64,000 bases of DNA from Rhodococcoides kyotonense (GCF_900188125.1 NZ_FZOW01000001.1:401368-465367), one strand, 5' to 3'; counted from the first letter of the stretch, positions 45,211 through 55,267 are shown. Notes: generated by a model not told the origin, from the letters alone. Translations and numbers: made by a program.

Positions 45211-48144
45211 CTAGTCGCGCGGCTTCTCGCGAAGCTCGTACGCCTCGATGACATCGCCGACCTTGATGTCCGAGTACGTGACCGTCAGACCACATTCGTA
45301 CCCTTCGCGTACCTCGACGACGTCGTCCTTCTCGCGGCGAAGCGAGGAGATCGTGACCGTCTCGGCGACGACTGTGTTGTCACGCAGCAGTCGCGCCTTG
45401 GCATTGCGACGGAGAGTACCCGACGTGACGAGGCAACCGGCGATGTTTCCGACCTTGGACGAACGGAACATTGCGCGGATCTCGGCCTGGCCGAGAGCAA
45501 CCTCTTCGTAGATCGGCTTGAGCATGCCCTTGAGGGCCTTCTCGATCTCGTCGATGGCCTGGTAGATCACCGAGTAGTACCGGATGTCGACGCCCTCGCG
45601 GTTGGCCAGCTCGGTGGCCTTGCCCTCCGCGCGAACGTTGAAGCCGATGATGATCGCGTTGGATGCCGACGCCAGGTTGACGTTGGTCTCCGTGACGCCA
45701 CCGACACCGCGGTCGATTACACGCAGTTCGACCTCGTCGTCGATCTGGATGCCGAGCAGCGCCTCTTCGAGAGCCTCGACGGTTCCCGAGTTGTCGCCCT
45801 TCAGGATCAGGTTCAGCTGCGAAGTCTCCTTCAGAGCTGCATCGAGATCGTCGAGGCTGATGCGCTTACGACTCTTCGCTGCGAGCGCGTTGCGCTTGCG
45901 AGCGTTGCGGCGATCGGCGATCTGGCGAGCGATGCGGTCCTCGTCGACGACCAGGAGGTTGTCGCCTGCACCGGGCACCGACGTGAAGCCGATGACCTGC
46001 ACGGGCCGAGACGGCAGAGCCTCGGTGACGTCCTCGCCGTGCTCGTCGACCATGCGACGAACACGTCCGTATGCGTCGCCGGCCACGATGGAGTCGCCGA
46101 CCCGAAGCGTTCCGCGCTGGATGAGCACGGTCGCCACCGGTCCGCGGCCACGGTCGAGGTGCGCCTCGATGGCAACACCCTGAGCGTCCATGTCCGGGTT
46201 GGCACGCAGGTCGAGAGCAGCGTCCGCCGTCAGCAACACTGCTTCGAGCAGCGCGTCGATGTTGGTGCCCTGCTTCGCCGAGATGTCGACGAACATCGTG
46301 TCGCCGCCGTACTCCTCGGCCACGAGACCGTACTCGGTGAGCTGCTGCCGGATCTTGTCCGGGTTCGCGCCTTCCTTGTCGATCTTGTTGACCGCGACCA
46401 CGATCGGCACATCTGCGGCCTGCGCGTGGTTGATCGCTTCCACCGTCTGCGGCATGACACCGTCGTCGGCAGCGACGACCAGGATCGCGAGGTCGGTGGC
46501 CTTGGCACCACGGGCACGCATGGCCGTGAAGGCCTCGTGACCCGGGGTGTCGATGAACGTCACGAGACGCTCGTTGCCTTCGAGCTCGGTCAACACCTGG
46601 TAGGCACCGATGTGCTGCGTGATGCCGCCTGCCTCGCCTTCGCGCACCGCAGTGTTACGAATCGAGTCGAGCAGTCGCGTCTTACCGTGGTCGACGTGGC
46701 CCATGACCGTGACCACGGGAGGACGCTGCTCGAGGTCTTCCTCGCCACCCTCGTCCTCGCCGTAGGTGAGGTCGAAGCTGTCGAGCAGCTCGCGATCCTC
46801 GTCCTCGGGGCTGACGACCTGGACGACGTAGTTCATCTCGCCGCCGAGCAGTTCCAGCGTCTCGTCGTTGACCGACTGAGTTGCCGTCACCATCTCGCCG
46901 AGGTTGAACAGCGCCTGCACGAGTGCAGCCGGGTTCGCATCGATCTTGTCCGCGAAGTCGGACAGCGATGCGCCGCGAGCGAGACGGATGGTCTCACCGT
47001 TGCCACGGGGCAACCTGACGCCGCCGACTGCGGGAGCCTGCATGCTCTCGTACTCGGCGCGTTTCGCCCGCTTCGACTTACGTCCACGCCGAGGCGCGCC
47101 TCCGGGACGACCGAATGCACCTGCTGCTGCGCCACGCTGACCGGGGCGACCTCCGCCGCCGGGACGTCCGCGGAAACCACCTGCGGGAGCTCCACCTGCG
47201 GGAGCGCCGCCGGGCGCTCCGGGTGCGCCGCCACCGCGGTATCCACCGCCGCCGCCACCGGGACGACCGCCCGGTGCGCCGCCGGGACGGCCGGGCCGTC
47301 CGCCGGGGCCGGGCGCCGGGCGTGCCGAACGCGACGGCATGGCACCCGGGTTCGGGCGAGGAGGCATGGAGCCGGGGCTGGGGCGAGGTCCGCCCTGGCC
47401 GGGAGCCGGACGGGGTCCACCCTGACCTGCAGCCGGACGAGGTCCACCCTGGCCCGGAGCCGGGCGAGGTCCGCCCTGACCTGCAGCTGGACGAGGTCCA
47501 CCCTGGCCGGGAGCCGGACGGTTACCGCCACCCGGGCGCGGAGCACCGGGAGCCGGACGGGGTGCCGGTCGTTCCGCCGGAGCGGACGAGTACGGGTTGT
47601 TTCCGACACGAGGCGCCTTCGGTCCCGGCTTGGGACCGGGAGCCCCTGGCTTCGGGCCTGCCGGTGCTGTGGGACGTGCTGCATCCTGAGTCCCTGCCGA
47701 TGCGGCGGGAGCTGCCGGAGCAGCGGGCGCAGCCGGAGCTGGAGCCGCCGGACGTGCGGGCGCAGGACGTGCCGGTGTCGGCGTCGGGCGCGATGCTTCG
47801 GGCGTCGGCGCCTGTGTGGATGCCGCCGGTGCTGCTGGAGCAGCCGGGACCTCTGCTGCGGGTGCTGCCGGAGTCGGACGCGGAGCCGGCTTGGGGCCGG
47901 GCCGCGGTCCACCGGGCTTGGCGCCCGTGCTCGGCTTCGGTGCATCCGAGGTGCGGCCGTTGCCTGCGGGGGCGTCCGACTTCGCGGACGGGAACGACTC
48001 ACGGATACGACGCGCTACGGGCGCTTCGACTGTGGACGATGCTGATTTGACGAACTCGCCTTGCTCCTTGAGCCGTGCGAGTAGTTCCTTACTGGTGACA
48101 CCGAGTTCTTTGGCCAACTCGTGCACGCGGGCCTTGCCTGCCAC
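45211..48144 (-). CDS. infB: Translation initiation factor IF-2
   Basis: 977 residues from GTG 48144, preceded by GAGGAG; the ATG-like frame start at 48156 lacks such a site, and homologues begin at [19 protein letters not shown]. The N-terminal IF2N domain is followed by a long Pro/Ala/Gly/Arg-rich linker (about residues 60-370) with tandem repeats. The GTPase domain has [28 protein letters not shown] and [14 protein letters not shown]; domains II-IV follow. It places initiator tRNA on the 30S subunit. It is part of the rimP-nusA-ylxR-infB operon. Confidence 0.97.
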   Translation of the reverse strand: MAGKARVHELAKELGVTSKELLARLKEQGEFVKSASSTVEAPVARRIRESFPSAKSDAPAGNGRTSDAPKPSTGAKPGGPRPGPKPAPRPTPAAPAAEVPAAPAAPAASTQAPTPEASRPTPTPARPAPARPAAPAPAAPAAPAAPAASAGTQDAARPTAPAGPKPGAPGPKPGPKAPRVGNNPYSSAPAERPAPRPAPGAPRPGGGNRPAPGQGGPRPAAGQGGPRPAPGQGGPRPAAGQGGPRPAPGQGGPRPSPGSMPPRPNPGAMPSRSARPAPGPGGRPGRPGGAPGGRPGGGGGGYRGGGAPGAPGGAPAGGAPAGGFRGRPGGGGRPGQRGAAAGAFGRPGGAPRRGRKSKRAKRAEYESMQAPAVGGVRLPRGNGETIRLARGASLSDFADKIDANPAALVQALFNLGEMVTATQSVNDETLELLGGEMNYVVQVVSPEDEDRELLDSFDLTYGEDEGGEEDLEQRPPVVTVMGHVDHGKTRLLDSIRNTAVREGEAGGITQHIGAYQVLTELEGNERLVTFIDTPGHEAFTAMRARGAKATDLAILVVAADDGVMPQTVEAINHAQAADVPIVVAVNKIDKEGANPDKIRQQLTEYGLVAEEYGGDTMFVDISAKQGTNIDALLEAVLLTADAALDLRANPDMDAQGVAIEAHLDRGRGPVATVLIQRGTLRVGDSIVAGDAYGRVRRMVDEHGEDVTEALPSRPVQVIGFTSVPGAGDNLLVVDEDRIARQIADRRNARKRNALAAKSRKRISLDDLDAALKETSQLNLILKGDNSGTVEALEEALLGIQIDDEVELRVIDRGVGGVTETNVNLASASNAIIIGFNVRAEGKATELANREGVDIRYYSVIYQAIDEIEKALKGMLKPIYEEVALGQAEIRAMFRSSKVGNIAGCLVTSGTLRRNAKARLLRDNTVVAETVTISSLRREKDDVVEVREGYECGLTVTYSDIKVGDVIEAYELREKPRD
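47375..47522. repeat. In-frame tandem repeat inside infB
   Basis: About five copies of a 27-base unit encoding GQGGPRP followed by AA, AP or SP, with an 18-residue higher-order alternation. It lies in the disordered linker of IF-2, so length variation would be tolerated. Confidence 0.75.
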
Positions 48145-48242
48145 TGCTCTCCTCACTGAGAGGCCGAGCGAGGCGTTGGGGCTCGCACGACCTCGGGTTA
48201 TCTCCGATGGACGTTCATCGTTGGTGCTTCACGGTGTGCTCA

Positions 48243-48590
48243 TCAGTGCTGTTGCCTGTTCTTCTCGACGGGTAAAGCTCTGTTGGATAAAGCCCTGTCG
48301 CCCTGTTTCGTAAGCGAGGTTCTGTCCTCGACGAGGGCAACAACCTCCGACGTGTCGACTGTTCCCGACACGCGCAACGCTCTACCGAATGCTCGGCGCC
48401 GCTCTGCGTTCTCCAGACAGACCTGGACTGGATGCAACCACGCACCACGCCCGGGAAGCCGGCGATCAGGATCGGGAACGACGACCGCTTCCGAAGAATC
48501 TCGATCTCGAACCACGACCCTCAGCAGATCGGAGGCCGGAGCTCGCTCCTTGCACCCGACACAAGTGCGCACCGGCCGATTTTCGTGCAT
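48243..48590 (-). CDS. ylxR: YlxR family RNA-binding protein (DUF448)
   Basis: 115 residues from ATG 48590. The signature RTCVGCKERAPASDLLRVVV and GRGAWLHPVQVCLENAERRR are typical of YlxR. It probably binds RNA or acts in transcription and ribosome assembly; in other bacteria it has been linked to RNase P or nucleoid control. An in-frame upstream ATG at 48638 would add 16 residues that homologues do not have. It lies between nusA and infB as usual. Confidence 0.92.
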   Translation of the reverse strand: MHENRPVRTCVGCKERAPASDLLRVVVRDRDSSEAVVVPDPDRRLPGRGAWLHPVQVCLENAERRRAFGRALRVSGTVDTSEVVALVEDRTSLTKQGDRALSNRALPVEKNRQQH

Positions 48591-48682
48591 CGCACCGGTG
48601 CTCTCGTGACCTCGGGCAGAGAGGTCGTTCCGAACCATCGACCAGTCTAGCGCTGTATTGCCCCGATCTCCGCATTCCACCC

Positions 48683-49693
48683 TTATGCGCTGGTCGACTC
48701 GGGTGCCGCGGCCGCGTCACTGCGGATGTCGATGCGCCACCCGGTCAACCGGGCGGCCAGCCGGGCGTTCTGTCCTTCCTTGCCGATGGCGAGCGACAGC
48801 TGATATTCGGGAACCACGACGCGTGCCGCGCGGGCGGCTGCATCGACGACGGTGACCGATACCACCTTGGACGGCGACAGTGCGTTACCGACGAACGTCG
48901 CGGGGTCCTCGTCGAAATCGATGATGTCGATCTTCTCGCCTGCCAGTTCGCTCATCACGTTGCGCACGCGCTGGCCCATGGGCCCGATGCACGCGCCCTT
49001 GGCGTTGAGTCCGGAGACGGTGGAATGAACTGCGATCTTCGATCGGTGGCCGGACTCACGAGCTACGGCGACGATCTCGACCGAGCCGTCGGCGATCTCG
49101 GGGACCTCGAGTGCGAACAACTTGCGCACGAGATTCGGATGCGTTCGCGACAGCGTGATCTGGGGGCCACGGTTACCTCGCGTCACACCGACGACGTAGC
49201 ACTTGATGCGTTCCCCGTGCTCGTAGTTCTCGCCGGGAACCTGCTCGGCCGGAGGCAGCAGCCCGTCGGCGCCGTTGGCGTCGCTGCCGATGCGAACGAT
49301 CACCGTGCCCTTCGCGTTGGCACGGGTATCGCGCTGGATCACGCCACCGACGATCTCCCCCTCGTGTGTCGCGTACTCGCCGAACGACTTCTCGTGCTCG
49401 GCGTCGCGCAGACGCTGAAGGATGACCTGACGCGCGGTGGTCGCGGCGATCCGACCGAACCCTTCGGGAGTGTCGTCCCACTCGGAAATGGTGTTGCCGT
49501 CGGCGTCGATCTCCTTGGCCATGACACGAACCGAACCCGACTTGCGGTCGACGTCGATCCACGCATGCGGCTGATGGCCCTCGGTGTGACGGTATGCCGT
49601 CAGCAACGCAGTCTGAATGGTCGAGATGACCGTCTCGATCGAGACGCCCTTGTCCGCCTCGATGGCACGCAATGCTGCAATGTCGATATTCAC
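48683..49693 (-). CDS. nusA: Transcription termination/antitermination factor NusA
   Basis: 336 residues, the short actinobacterial form without the acidic repeats of E. coli. The N-terminal RNAP-binding domain begins at [16 protein letters not shown], the S1 domain includes [22 protein letters not shown], and two KH domains include [19 protein letters not shown] and [20 protein letters not shown]. It controls pausing and rRNA antitermination. Its start overlaps the rimP stop by 4 bases. Confidence 0.97.
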   Translation of the reverse strand: MNIDIAALRAIEADKGVSIETVISTIQTALLTAYRHTEGHQPHAWIDVDRKSGSVRVMAKEIDADGNTISEWDDTPEGFGRIAATTARQVILQRLRDAEHEKSFGEYATHEGEIVGGVIQRDTRANAKGTVIVRIGSDANGADGLLPPAEQVPGENYEHGERIKCYVVGVTRGNRGPQITLSRTHPNLVRKLFALEVPEIADGSVEIVAVARESGHRSKIAVHSTVSGLNAKGACIGPMGQRVRNVMSELAGEKIDIIDFDEDPATFVGNALSPSKVVSVTVVDAAARAARVVVPEYQLSLAIGKEGQNARLAARLTGWRIDIRSDAAAAPESTSA

Positions 49694-50265
49694 TTGTCCA
49701 GTCCTTCTTCCGGTGTATCCACGTTCACGATCTCGTCGTTGTCGGCGGGAGCCGGCCGACCGCCGAACACTCCACCCGCCAATTCCATCTCGTCCGCTTT
49801 CGGTCGCGAGAACTCTACCTGCACAACGGCTTTCGATATCTCAGCGAACTCGACTGTGCGGGTGGCCAGGACGCCTTTCGTCCGCGTCACCAGAGTGACC
49901 GAACCTCCCTCCGACGCACCCACGCGCGCGTCGAACTTCTCGTCCCCCAGTTCGACTCGCACCTTGCGGCCGCGAGCCCGTCGCCAATGGCGCTCCTCCG
50001 TCAACGGACGGTCGATCCCCGGCGTCGTGACCTCGAGGGTGTACGGCGCCTCCCCGAAGTCCGAAACACCATCGAACACTTGGGAGATCTCGTGGCTCAG
50101 CGCAGGAAGCGCATCGAGATCGGTTGCTTCGTCACGGTCCACCATGATGCGAACGGCACTGTGCTTACCCGCCGAGACGACGGTCACGTCCTCCAGCTCG
50201 AAGCCTCGGTCGTGCACCAGATCGGAGAGGAGTGCGATGACCCTCTCCTTGGACGGAACAGGCAT
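49690..50265 (-). CDS. rimP: Ribosome maturation factor RimP
   Basis: 191 residues from ATG 50265 with GAGGAG 11 bases upstream. RimP N-terminal blocks: [19 protein letters not shown] and [20 protein letters not shown]; then [22 protein letters not shown]. It is required for 30S assembly. The C-terminal extension after about residue 160 is acidic. It is the first gene of the nusA-infB operon. Confidence 0.95.
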   Translation of the reverse strand: MPVPSKERVIALLSDLVHDRGFELEDVTVVSAGKHSAVRIMVDRDEATDLDALPALSHEISQVFDGVSDFGEAPYTLEVTTPGIDRPLTEERHWRRARGRKVRVELGDEKFDARVGASEGGSVTLVTRTKGVLATRTVEFAEISKAVVQVEFSRPKADEMELAGGVFGGRPAPADNDEIVNVDTPEEGLDK

Positions 50266-50323
50266 GAAAACGCAAACTCCTCGTTCAGTTGTGGACGCGT
50301 TGTGGCTCGGGGATCGAACGTAC

Positions 50324-50329
50324 AGCCTA
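50324..50329 (-). promoter_or_regulatory. Candidate -10 box (TAGGCT) of the rimP-nusA-infB operon
   Basis: TAGGCT on the minus strand, identical to the hexamer before nuoA, about 59 bases upstream of the rimP ATG. It lies in the 136-base divergent gap to the lipoprotein gene. The -35 region is not convincing. Confidence 0.4.
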
Positions 50330-50401
50330 GCGCCATTTCGACACGTTCGTGACCAGCTGCGGGTTCGCCGGATCCGGACGGCACCTGGCACGATGTGCTG
50401 C

Positions 50402-50905
50402 GTGCCGACGTTCACCGTTCCTCCCACGCTCACTCGTCGAACCGCATTCCGGTTGACCGGTGGCGTCGTTCTGTCCACGGTCGGTCTTGCCGCGGCTGCC
50501 GGATGTTCGTCCGGCACCGACACCGCTGCCACCGTCGACACGCTGACCGCACACCTGCGCCTCGCACGACGCGATGCAGCAGCGGCAGCCACGGCGATCG
50601 CCACACTTCCCGACCTGGCCGGTCAGCTCGGCGTCGTGCAGTCCGAGCGTGAGGCTCACGCGTCGTCGCTCACCGCCGAGATCGACAGGGTCGCGGGTAC
50701 CGATCCGAGCGAGACCACCAGCGCCGCCGCCACGACGACGCCTGCCGCCGCCCCTCCCCCGACGCTCGACGAGCTGAAGGGCTTCCTCGGCGAGTCCCAG
50801 CGAGCAGCGGCGGACTCGGCACGTGAAGAGTCCGGATACCGCGCAGGCTTGCTCGGGTCGATCAGCGCAGCGTGCGCGGTGCAGATCTCGGTGGTGCTCG
50901 CATGA
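50402..50905 (+). CDS. Hypothetical lipoprotein, Ala/Thr-rich
   Basis: 167 residues from GTG 50402 (ATG at 50393 is an alternative). Twin Arg ([11 protein letters not shown]) precedes a hydrophobic stretch and lipobox AAAGC, so it may be exported by Tat and lipidated. The mature part is helical and Ala-rich with a Thr/Pro-rich linker. No known domain is recognised. It is coupled by an ATGA overlap with the ferritin-like gene; mycobacteria have a comparable pair upstream of rimP. Confidence 0.75.
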   Translation: MPTFTVPPTLTRRTAFRLTGGVVLSTVGLAAAAGCSSGTDTAATVDTLTAHLRLARRDAAAAATAIATLPDLAGQLGVVQSEREAHASSLTAEIDRVAGTDPSETTSAAATTTPAAAPPPTLDELKGFLGESQRAAADSAREESGYRAGLLGSISAACAVQISVVLA

Positions 50906-51342
50906 ATCAGCTCGGCGAAGAACAACAGTCGCTCGTGGACGCATTGAACGCCGAATACGCTGCCGTGTTCGCCTACGGCGTCGTCGGCGCGTTCTCGAAT
51001 CCGACGAGAGCCGATCTGGTCGCGGCGAACGCGGCAGCGCACCGTGCACGACGCGACGCGACCATCGACGCATTGAAGGCTGCGAGTGTCACCGCACCGC
51101 TCCCGAGTCCGGCGTACTCGATCCCGTTCGCGGTGACCGATCCGGTCACCGCAGCGCAACTCGCAGCTCAGGCGGAGGTGGACACGTCGATCGCGTGGCG
51201 TTCGGTGATCGAACGCAGCAATTCCGGTCCCACCAGGGAGACCGGAATCACCGCGCTCACGGAAGCTGCACTGCGACTGGCGAATTGGCGGGAGATTCTG
51301 GGCGTGTCTCCGTCGTCCGTTCCGTTTCCAGGCCAGCCCTGA
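50902..51342 (+). CDS. Ferritin-like domain protein (DUF4439)
   Basis: 146 residues, predominantly helical. The opening QQSLVDALNAEYAAVFAYGV and the second helix pair with AHRARRDATIDALK fit the DUF4439 four-helix fold; Glu and His residues could hold metal, but the full ferritin ligand set is not evident. It has no signal of its own, while its partner is a lipoprotein. Its last 86 bases overlap the 3' end of the convergent MFS gene. Confidence 0.82.
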   Translation: MNQLGEEQQSLVDALNAEYAAVFAYGVVGAFSNPTRADLVAANAAAHRARRDATIDALKAASVTAPLPSPAYSIPFAVTDPVTAAQLAAQAEVDTSIAWRSVIERSNSGPTRETGITALTEAALRLANWREILGVSPSSVPFPGQP

Positions 51343-52750
51343 CCTGCCCGGCTCGGGACCGACCGGGCATGAACAACGAGGCCACGATTCCGAGCGCGAC
51401 GGCACCTGCGCCGACCAGCAACGCAGGAGCGAGAGCGTCGGTGTAGCCGGTCGGTGTCAACGCACCGCCTGCGCCGAGGAACACGGCTGTCAGGACGGCG
51501 ATACCGAGAGCGACACCGATCTCACGAATAGTCGAGTTGGTACTGCTTGCGGTGGCGTGATCGACCTCGGCCATATCCGTGAGAACCGCCGTAGCCGACG
51601 GCGCGAACGTCAGGCCCATCCCGATTCCTGCCATGGCCAACGCCGGGACCAGGCTGACGTAGGACGTCCCGGGCTCGAGAATCGCGGCCATCCACACGAG
51701 CGATCCGGCCTGCAGCGTCAAGCCGGCGACCAGGAGAGCCCTCAAACCGACTCTCGGAGCGAGCAATCCGGCCAGCGGTGCCACGATCATGGGCGCCGCA
51801 GTCCAAGGCAAAGTTCGCAGGCCGGCCTGAAACGGGCTGTACGCCATGACGATCTGCAGGTACTGCGACAGCAGGAACACCGCACCGAACATGCCGAGGG
51901 TGAACGTCAGACCGATGACGTTGGCGAGCGAGAAACTACGTGAGCGGAACAGTCGCAACGGAACGACCGGGAACGGCGCACGGCGCTGCCGCCACACGAA
52001 CAAGACCATCGCGAGCGCGGATCCGACGAACGACAGCAGAACCGACGTCGACGCCCATCCGTCGTCGTTGCCGTGCACGACGGCCCAGACGAGCAGGAAG
52101 ACACTTGCGCCTGCCGACAGGACGCCGACGTAGTCGAGTGGCTGCCTGCGCCCGAAGGATTCCTTCAGCGCGACCAGCGCGAGCGGGACGGCGATCAGCG
52201 CAACCGGGACGTTGATCCAGAAGATCCCCTCCCATGCGAAGCCGTCGACGACAGCGCCTCCGACGACCGGACCCAACGCAACTCCGAGCCCGGAGACACC
52301 GCCCCAGATTCCGATCGCGAGCGGACGTTTGGCCGCGGGCACGACCGATGCGAGGAGCGTGAGGGACAGCGGCATGATCGCTGCGGCACCCGCGCCCTGT
52401 ATCGCGCGGGCCGCGATCAGCATCGCAGGTGTCGTCGCGAGCGCCGATGCGATCGACGCGAGAGTGAACACGGCGATCCCGCCGAGGAAGACGCGCCTTC
52501 TCCCCCATCGGTCACCGAGAGTCGCGGCAGCCAGCATCAGCGTCGCGAAACTGAGCGTGTATGCGTTCATGAACCATTGCAGTTCACCGACGGATGCGGA
52601 GAGATCCGCCTGGATCACCGGCAGTGCGCTGGTCATCACGAGGTTGTCGAGAGTTGCCATGAACATCGGGAGCGACGCGGCGACGATCCCGACCCAGATC
52701 GGGATGGTGCGCTCGGTCGCCGGATTCGGCGGAGACGTCGTCGTAGCCAT
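51257..52750 (-). CDS. DHA2-family MFS drug exporter (EmrB/QacA type, 14 helices)
   Basis: 497 residues. Motif A-like LGDRWGRRRVFLGG after helix 2, motif C GGVSGLGVALGPVVGGAVVD in helix 5, and an N-terminal ASLPMFMATLDNLVMTSALP typical of the DHA2 group. About 30 hydrophilic C-terminal residues are encoded antisense to the end of the ferritin-like gene. The divergent TetR gene suggests a drug- or metabolite-inducible efflux pump. Confidence 0.92.
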   Translation of the reverse strand: MATTTSPPNPATERTIPIWVGIVAASLPMFMATLDNLVMTSALPVIQADLSASVGELQWFMNAYTLSFATLMLAAATLGDRWGRRRVFLGGIAVFTLASIASALATTPAMLIAARAIQGAGAAAIMPLSLTLLASVVPAAKRPLAIGIWGGVSGLGVALGPVVGGAVVDGFAWEGIFWINVPVALIAVPLALVALKESFGRRQPLDYVGVLSAGASVFLLVWAVVHGNDDGWASTSVLLSFVGSALAMVLFVWRQRRAPFPVVPLRLFRSRSFSLANVIGLTFTLGMFGAVFLLSQYLQIVMAYSPFQAGLRTLPWTAAPMIVAPLAGLLAPRVGLRALLVAGLTLQAGSLVWMAAILEPGTSYVSLVPALAMAGIGMGLTFAPSATAVLTDMAEVDHATASSTNSTIREIGVALGIAVLTAVFLGAGGALTPTGYTDALAPALLVGAGAVALGIVASLFMPGRSRAGQVRAGLETERTTETRPESPANSPVAVQLP

Positions 52751-52870
52751 GGGGTTCCTGTCCTTGATGCGGCTTCGCCGCCCGTGAGTGCACAGTTACG
52801 TTCGGCCGTAACTCCCCACTCACGGTGTGATGTTGTAAGCATCGAATGATTACTTACATCTCGACGTTAA

Positions 52871-52886
52871 GTTATCAACTGATAAC
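52871..52886. promoter_or_regulatory. Candidate TetR operator
   Basis: GTTATCA-AC-TGATAAC, 7-base perfect arms, 8 bases before the tetR-type ATG and within the 144-base divergent gap to the MFS gene. A second imperfect repeat, TGTAAG...CTTACA, lies closer to the MFS gene (about 52834-52858). Confidence 0.55.
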
Positions 52887-52888
52887 CT
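52883..52888 (+). promoter_or_regulatory. Candidate -10 box (TAACCT) of the TetR gene
   Basis: TAACCT sits 6 bases before the ATG at 52895 and overlaps the palindrome, so a bound repressor would block it. No ribosome-binding site is seen, in line with a leaderless mRNA. Confidence 0.4.
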
Positions 52889-52894
52889 GTCAAC

Positions 52895-53491
52895 ATGGCG
52901 ACACCGACGAAGACCACCCGCATGGACGCATCCGACCGACGCGAATTGGTGCTCGACGCCGCCACCCGAGCATTCGCCAAGGGCGGGTTCGCCGGCACGA
53001 GCACCGACGCCGTCGCGAAGGAAGCCGGGGTGTCGCAGCCCTACGTCGTGCGCATGTTCGGCACGAAGATCGAGCTGTTCCGGCTCGTGTTCGAGCGATC
53101 CATCGACGGCATCATGGCCGCGTTCGACGCCGTCTTGAACAGCGACGAGCCGTACCCGGACGACGACGTGTGGGCAGCGCTGGGCGGCGCGTACACCGCT
53201 CTGGTCACGGACAGGAACCTCCTGCTCGTGATGATGCACGGCTTCACCGCCGGAAGTACCCCCGAGATCGGGGCGCAGGGTCGGGCGGGCATGGGTGCCA
53301 TCTACACCCAGTTGCGCGACGGCACCGGGTGCACGCCCGACGAGGCACGAGATTTCATCGCCCACGGCATGTTGCTCAACTGCCTACTTGCGATGCAAGC
53401 ACCGGAGCATGCCGACGACAGAGCCCTCGGCGAACTCGCGTCCTGCTCCTTCGGGCCGAGCCTCGACGCGCTCCGCGCCGAGAGGCCCTAA
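52895..53491 (+). CDS. TetR-family transcriptional regulator
   Basis: 198 residues. The N-terminal HTH is clear: RRELVLDAATRAFAKGGFAG, TDAVAKEAGVSQPYVVRMFG, TKIELFRLVFE. The ligand domain is unassigned. It is transcribed divergently from the DHA2 exporter, which is the probable target, and is probably self-regulated through the palindrome overlapping its promoter. It converges on the acyl-CoA dehydrogenase with a 4-base overlap. Confidence 0.92.
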   Translation: MATPTKTTRMDASDRRELVLDAATRAFAKGGFAGTSTDAVAKEAGVSQPYVVRMFGTKIELFRLVFERSIDGIMAAFDAVLNSDEPYPDDDVWAALGGAYTALVTDRNLLLVMMHGFTAGSTPEIGAQGRAGMGAIYTQLRDGTGCTPDEARDFIAHGMLLNCLLAMQAPEHADDRALGELASCSFGPSLDALRAERP

Positions 53492-55200
53492 GCCTTCATC
53501 TCGTAGGCACCGTCGTACGCGACGACCTCGTTCCACACGGCGTCGAACCGAGAGTCGTCGACGACGGGTTTGCGAATCGCACCGAGAGCCCACTGCTGTT
53601 GTGCTTCGGTAGACGACGGTTTGCCGTGCAGCGCAACGGCATACGCGGAGAAGTCGCGAATCTGAAAGTCGAAGATCTGGTCCAGCAGAGAGGTCGAGAT
53701 CTGCTCTGCGACCTCGAGAATCAGATGGCCGTAGACGATCAGCGAGAACAGATGCCCGACGTTCAGCAGGAAGTCGAGATCCTTCGCCTGCTCTTCGTCG
53801 GGCGCGGCGCCGGCGAGGAACTGCTTGAACGCCGACGCCTGCTCGAAGAACCGCGCGACATTCGGCACGTGCGAATACTTCTCGTAGACCGGCGCCCAGT
53901 CGTGGAATCTGACCTTGCTCGCGCCGCGGGCGGGCCCCTGGGCGAAGAAGAACGCGTCGTCGGTGGCGTCGTCACGTGTCTCGACGGCGGGATACTCCGT
54001 CGGCGTGAACATGTACGCCGGCATGAACTTGAGCATCAGCGCGACGTTGACGTGCACTGTCCCTTCGAGTTTCGGCAACGTCCCGATCAACTGGGCGGCT
54101 TCGCGGAAGTAGGTGTCCTTCTCGTAGCCTTTCGCGGCGATGACGTCGTGCAGCAATCGGACGACTGTTTCACCCTCGGACGTGACCTTGGCCTTCGTCA
54201 TCGGATTGAACAGAAGGTAGCGACGGTCGTCGAGACTCGATGTCCTGAAGTAGTCGACCGCACGCCCACTGAACAGCTTCATCGCCGCCAGCCTCGCGTA
54301 TGCATCCACGAAACTTGCTCGTACGTGCGGGAATTCGGTGACACGGTTGCCGTAGAGAATCCTGTTGTGCGCGTGCGTGATCGCCTCGTGGAACGCATGT
54401 TCGGTGATGCCGATCGATCCGGTGCACAGGTTGAACTTGCCGACGTTGACGGTGTTCAGTGCGGCGGAGAACGCGTCGGCCCCGGTGTGCAGGATATCTT
54501 CGCTGCGGACGGGATAGTTCTCCAGCGCGAAGGTACTGACGAACATCTGTCCGTGAACGACGTTGTCGCGCAACGCATAGTTGGGATGCGAGGAATCCGC
54601 GACGAAGAACACGTACGCTTCGGGCCCCTCCAGGTCGGTTCGACGGCCGAACACCGAGACCATGCCTGCGACGTTGCCGTTGCCGATGTAGTACTTCTCC
54701 CCCGACGCGGTGAACCCATCGCCCGTAGGCGTGAGCAGCATGTCGGTGGAGTAGACGTCGGCACCGTGCTCGCGCTCGGACAACCCGAACGCCATGACGC
54801 CGCCATCATCGAGTTGACCCGCGGCTCGCCGTTTCGCGGCATCGTTGTCGCTCATCCAGATCGGACCTAGCCCCAGAACGGTGACCTGCCACGCGTACCA
54901 GTACGACAATCCGTAGAACCCGAGGATCTCGCTCAGCTGTGCGTTCCGAAATGCGTCCCAACGCTTGTTCGGATCCCCGTCCGCGTAGGCCGCAGGCGTG
55001 CAGAACGTCGCGAAGATCTTCTCCTTCGCCACGAACTCGAGAAAATCGGCCGTCCAGACCGCATCGAGGTCGTCGGCGAGCAACCGGGCCTTGCCACGGT
55101 CCTCGAACCAGTCGATCAGCGCACGCAGCACACGTGCGGTATCAGGGTCGAACTGCGCACCATCGAACGTCTTCGGATCGAACAACGAAAAATCGGCCAC
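53488..55200 (-). CDS. Acyl-CoA dehydrogenase
   Basis: 570 residues, larger than the classical 380-400 residue enzymes and close to the long FadE-type or acyl-CoA-oxidase-like group. FAD/substrate-contacting stretches: MAFGLSEREHGADVYSTDM and TASGEKYYIGNGNVAG; then NLCTGSIGITEHAFHEAITHAHNR. The C-terminal third carries an additional helical region with LFSLIVYGHLILEVAEQ. The catalytic Glu cannot be assigned with certainty. GTG start, AGAGG 11 bases upstream. An inverted repeat between proS and this gene may be its operator. Confidence 0.88.
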   Translation of the reverse strand: MADFSLFDPKTFDGAQFDPDTARVLRALIDWFEDRGKARLLADDLDAVWTADFLEFVAKEKIFATFCTPAAYADGDPNKRWDAFRNAQLSEILGFYGLSYWYAWQVTVLGLGPIWMSDNDAAKRRAAGQLDDGGVMAFGLSEREHGADVYSTDMLLTPTGDGFTASGEKYYIGNGNVAGMVSVFGRRTDLEGPEAYVFFVADSSHPNYALRDNVVHGQMFVSTFALENYPVRSEDILHTGADAFSAALNTVNVGKFNLCTGSIGITEHAFHEAITHAHNRILYGNRVTEFPHVRASFVDAYARLAAMKLFSGRAVDYFRTSSLDDRRYLLFNPMTKAKVTSEGETVVRLLHDVIAAKGYEKDTYFREAAQLIGTLPKLEGTVHVNVALMLKFMPAYMFTPTEYPAVETRDDATDDAFFFAQGPARGASKVRFHDWAPVYEKYSHVPNVARFFEQASAFKQFLAGAAPDEEQAKDLDFLLNVGHLFSLIVYGHLILEVAEQISTSLLDQIFDFQIRDFSAYAVALHGKPSSTEAQQQWALGAIRKPVVDDSRFDAVWNEVVAYDGAYEMKA

Positions 55201-55217
55201 CGCACTACACCTCTCGC

Positions 55218-55255
55218 ACTCGGTTACCCCCGAAGCTACCAGCGGGTAACCGAGT
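55218..55255. promoter_or_regulatory. 12-base-pair inverted repeat upstream of the acyl-CoA dehydrogenase
   Basis: ACTCGGTTACCC (55218-55229) and GGGTAACCGAGT (55244-55255), 14-base spacer. A second symmetry, TACC-AGCG-GGTA at 55237-55248, overlaps the right arm. It lies 18 bases before the start codon and 12 bases after the proS stop. It could be an operator, a proS terminator, or both. Confidence 0.55.
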
Positions 55256-55267
55256 ACGAGTAGGAAA

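Noticed and set aside
47375..47522. Regular direct repeats considered as CRISPR or mobile element
   Set aside because: They are in frame, with a 9-residue period and no spacers, inside the IF-2 linker.
45031..48045. Open frame of about 1000 codons opposite infB
   Set aside because: Antisense of the IF-2 gene; low-complexity composition follows the Pro/Gly repeats of the true gene.
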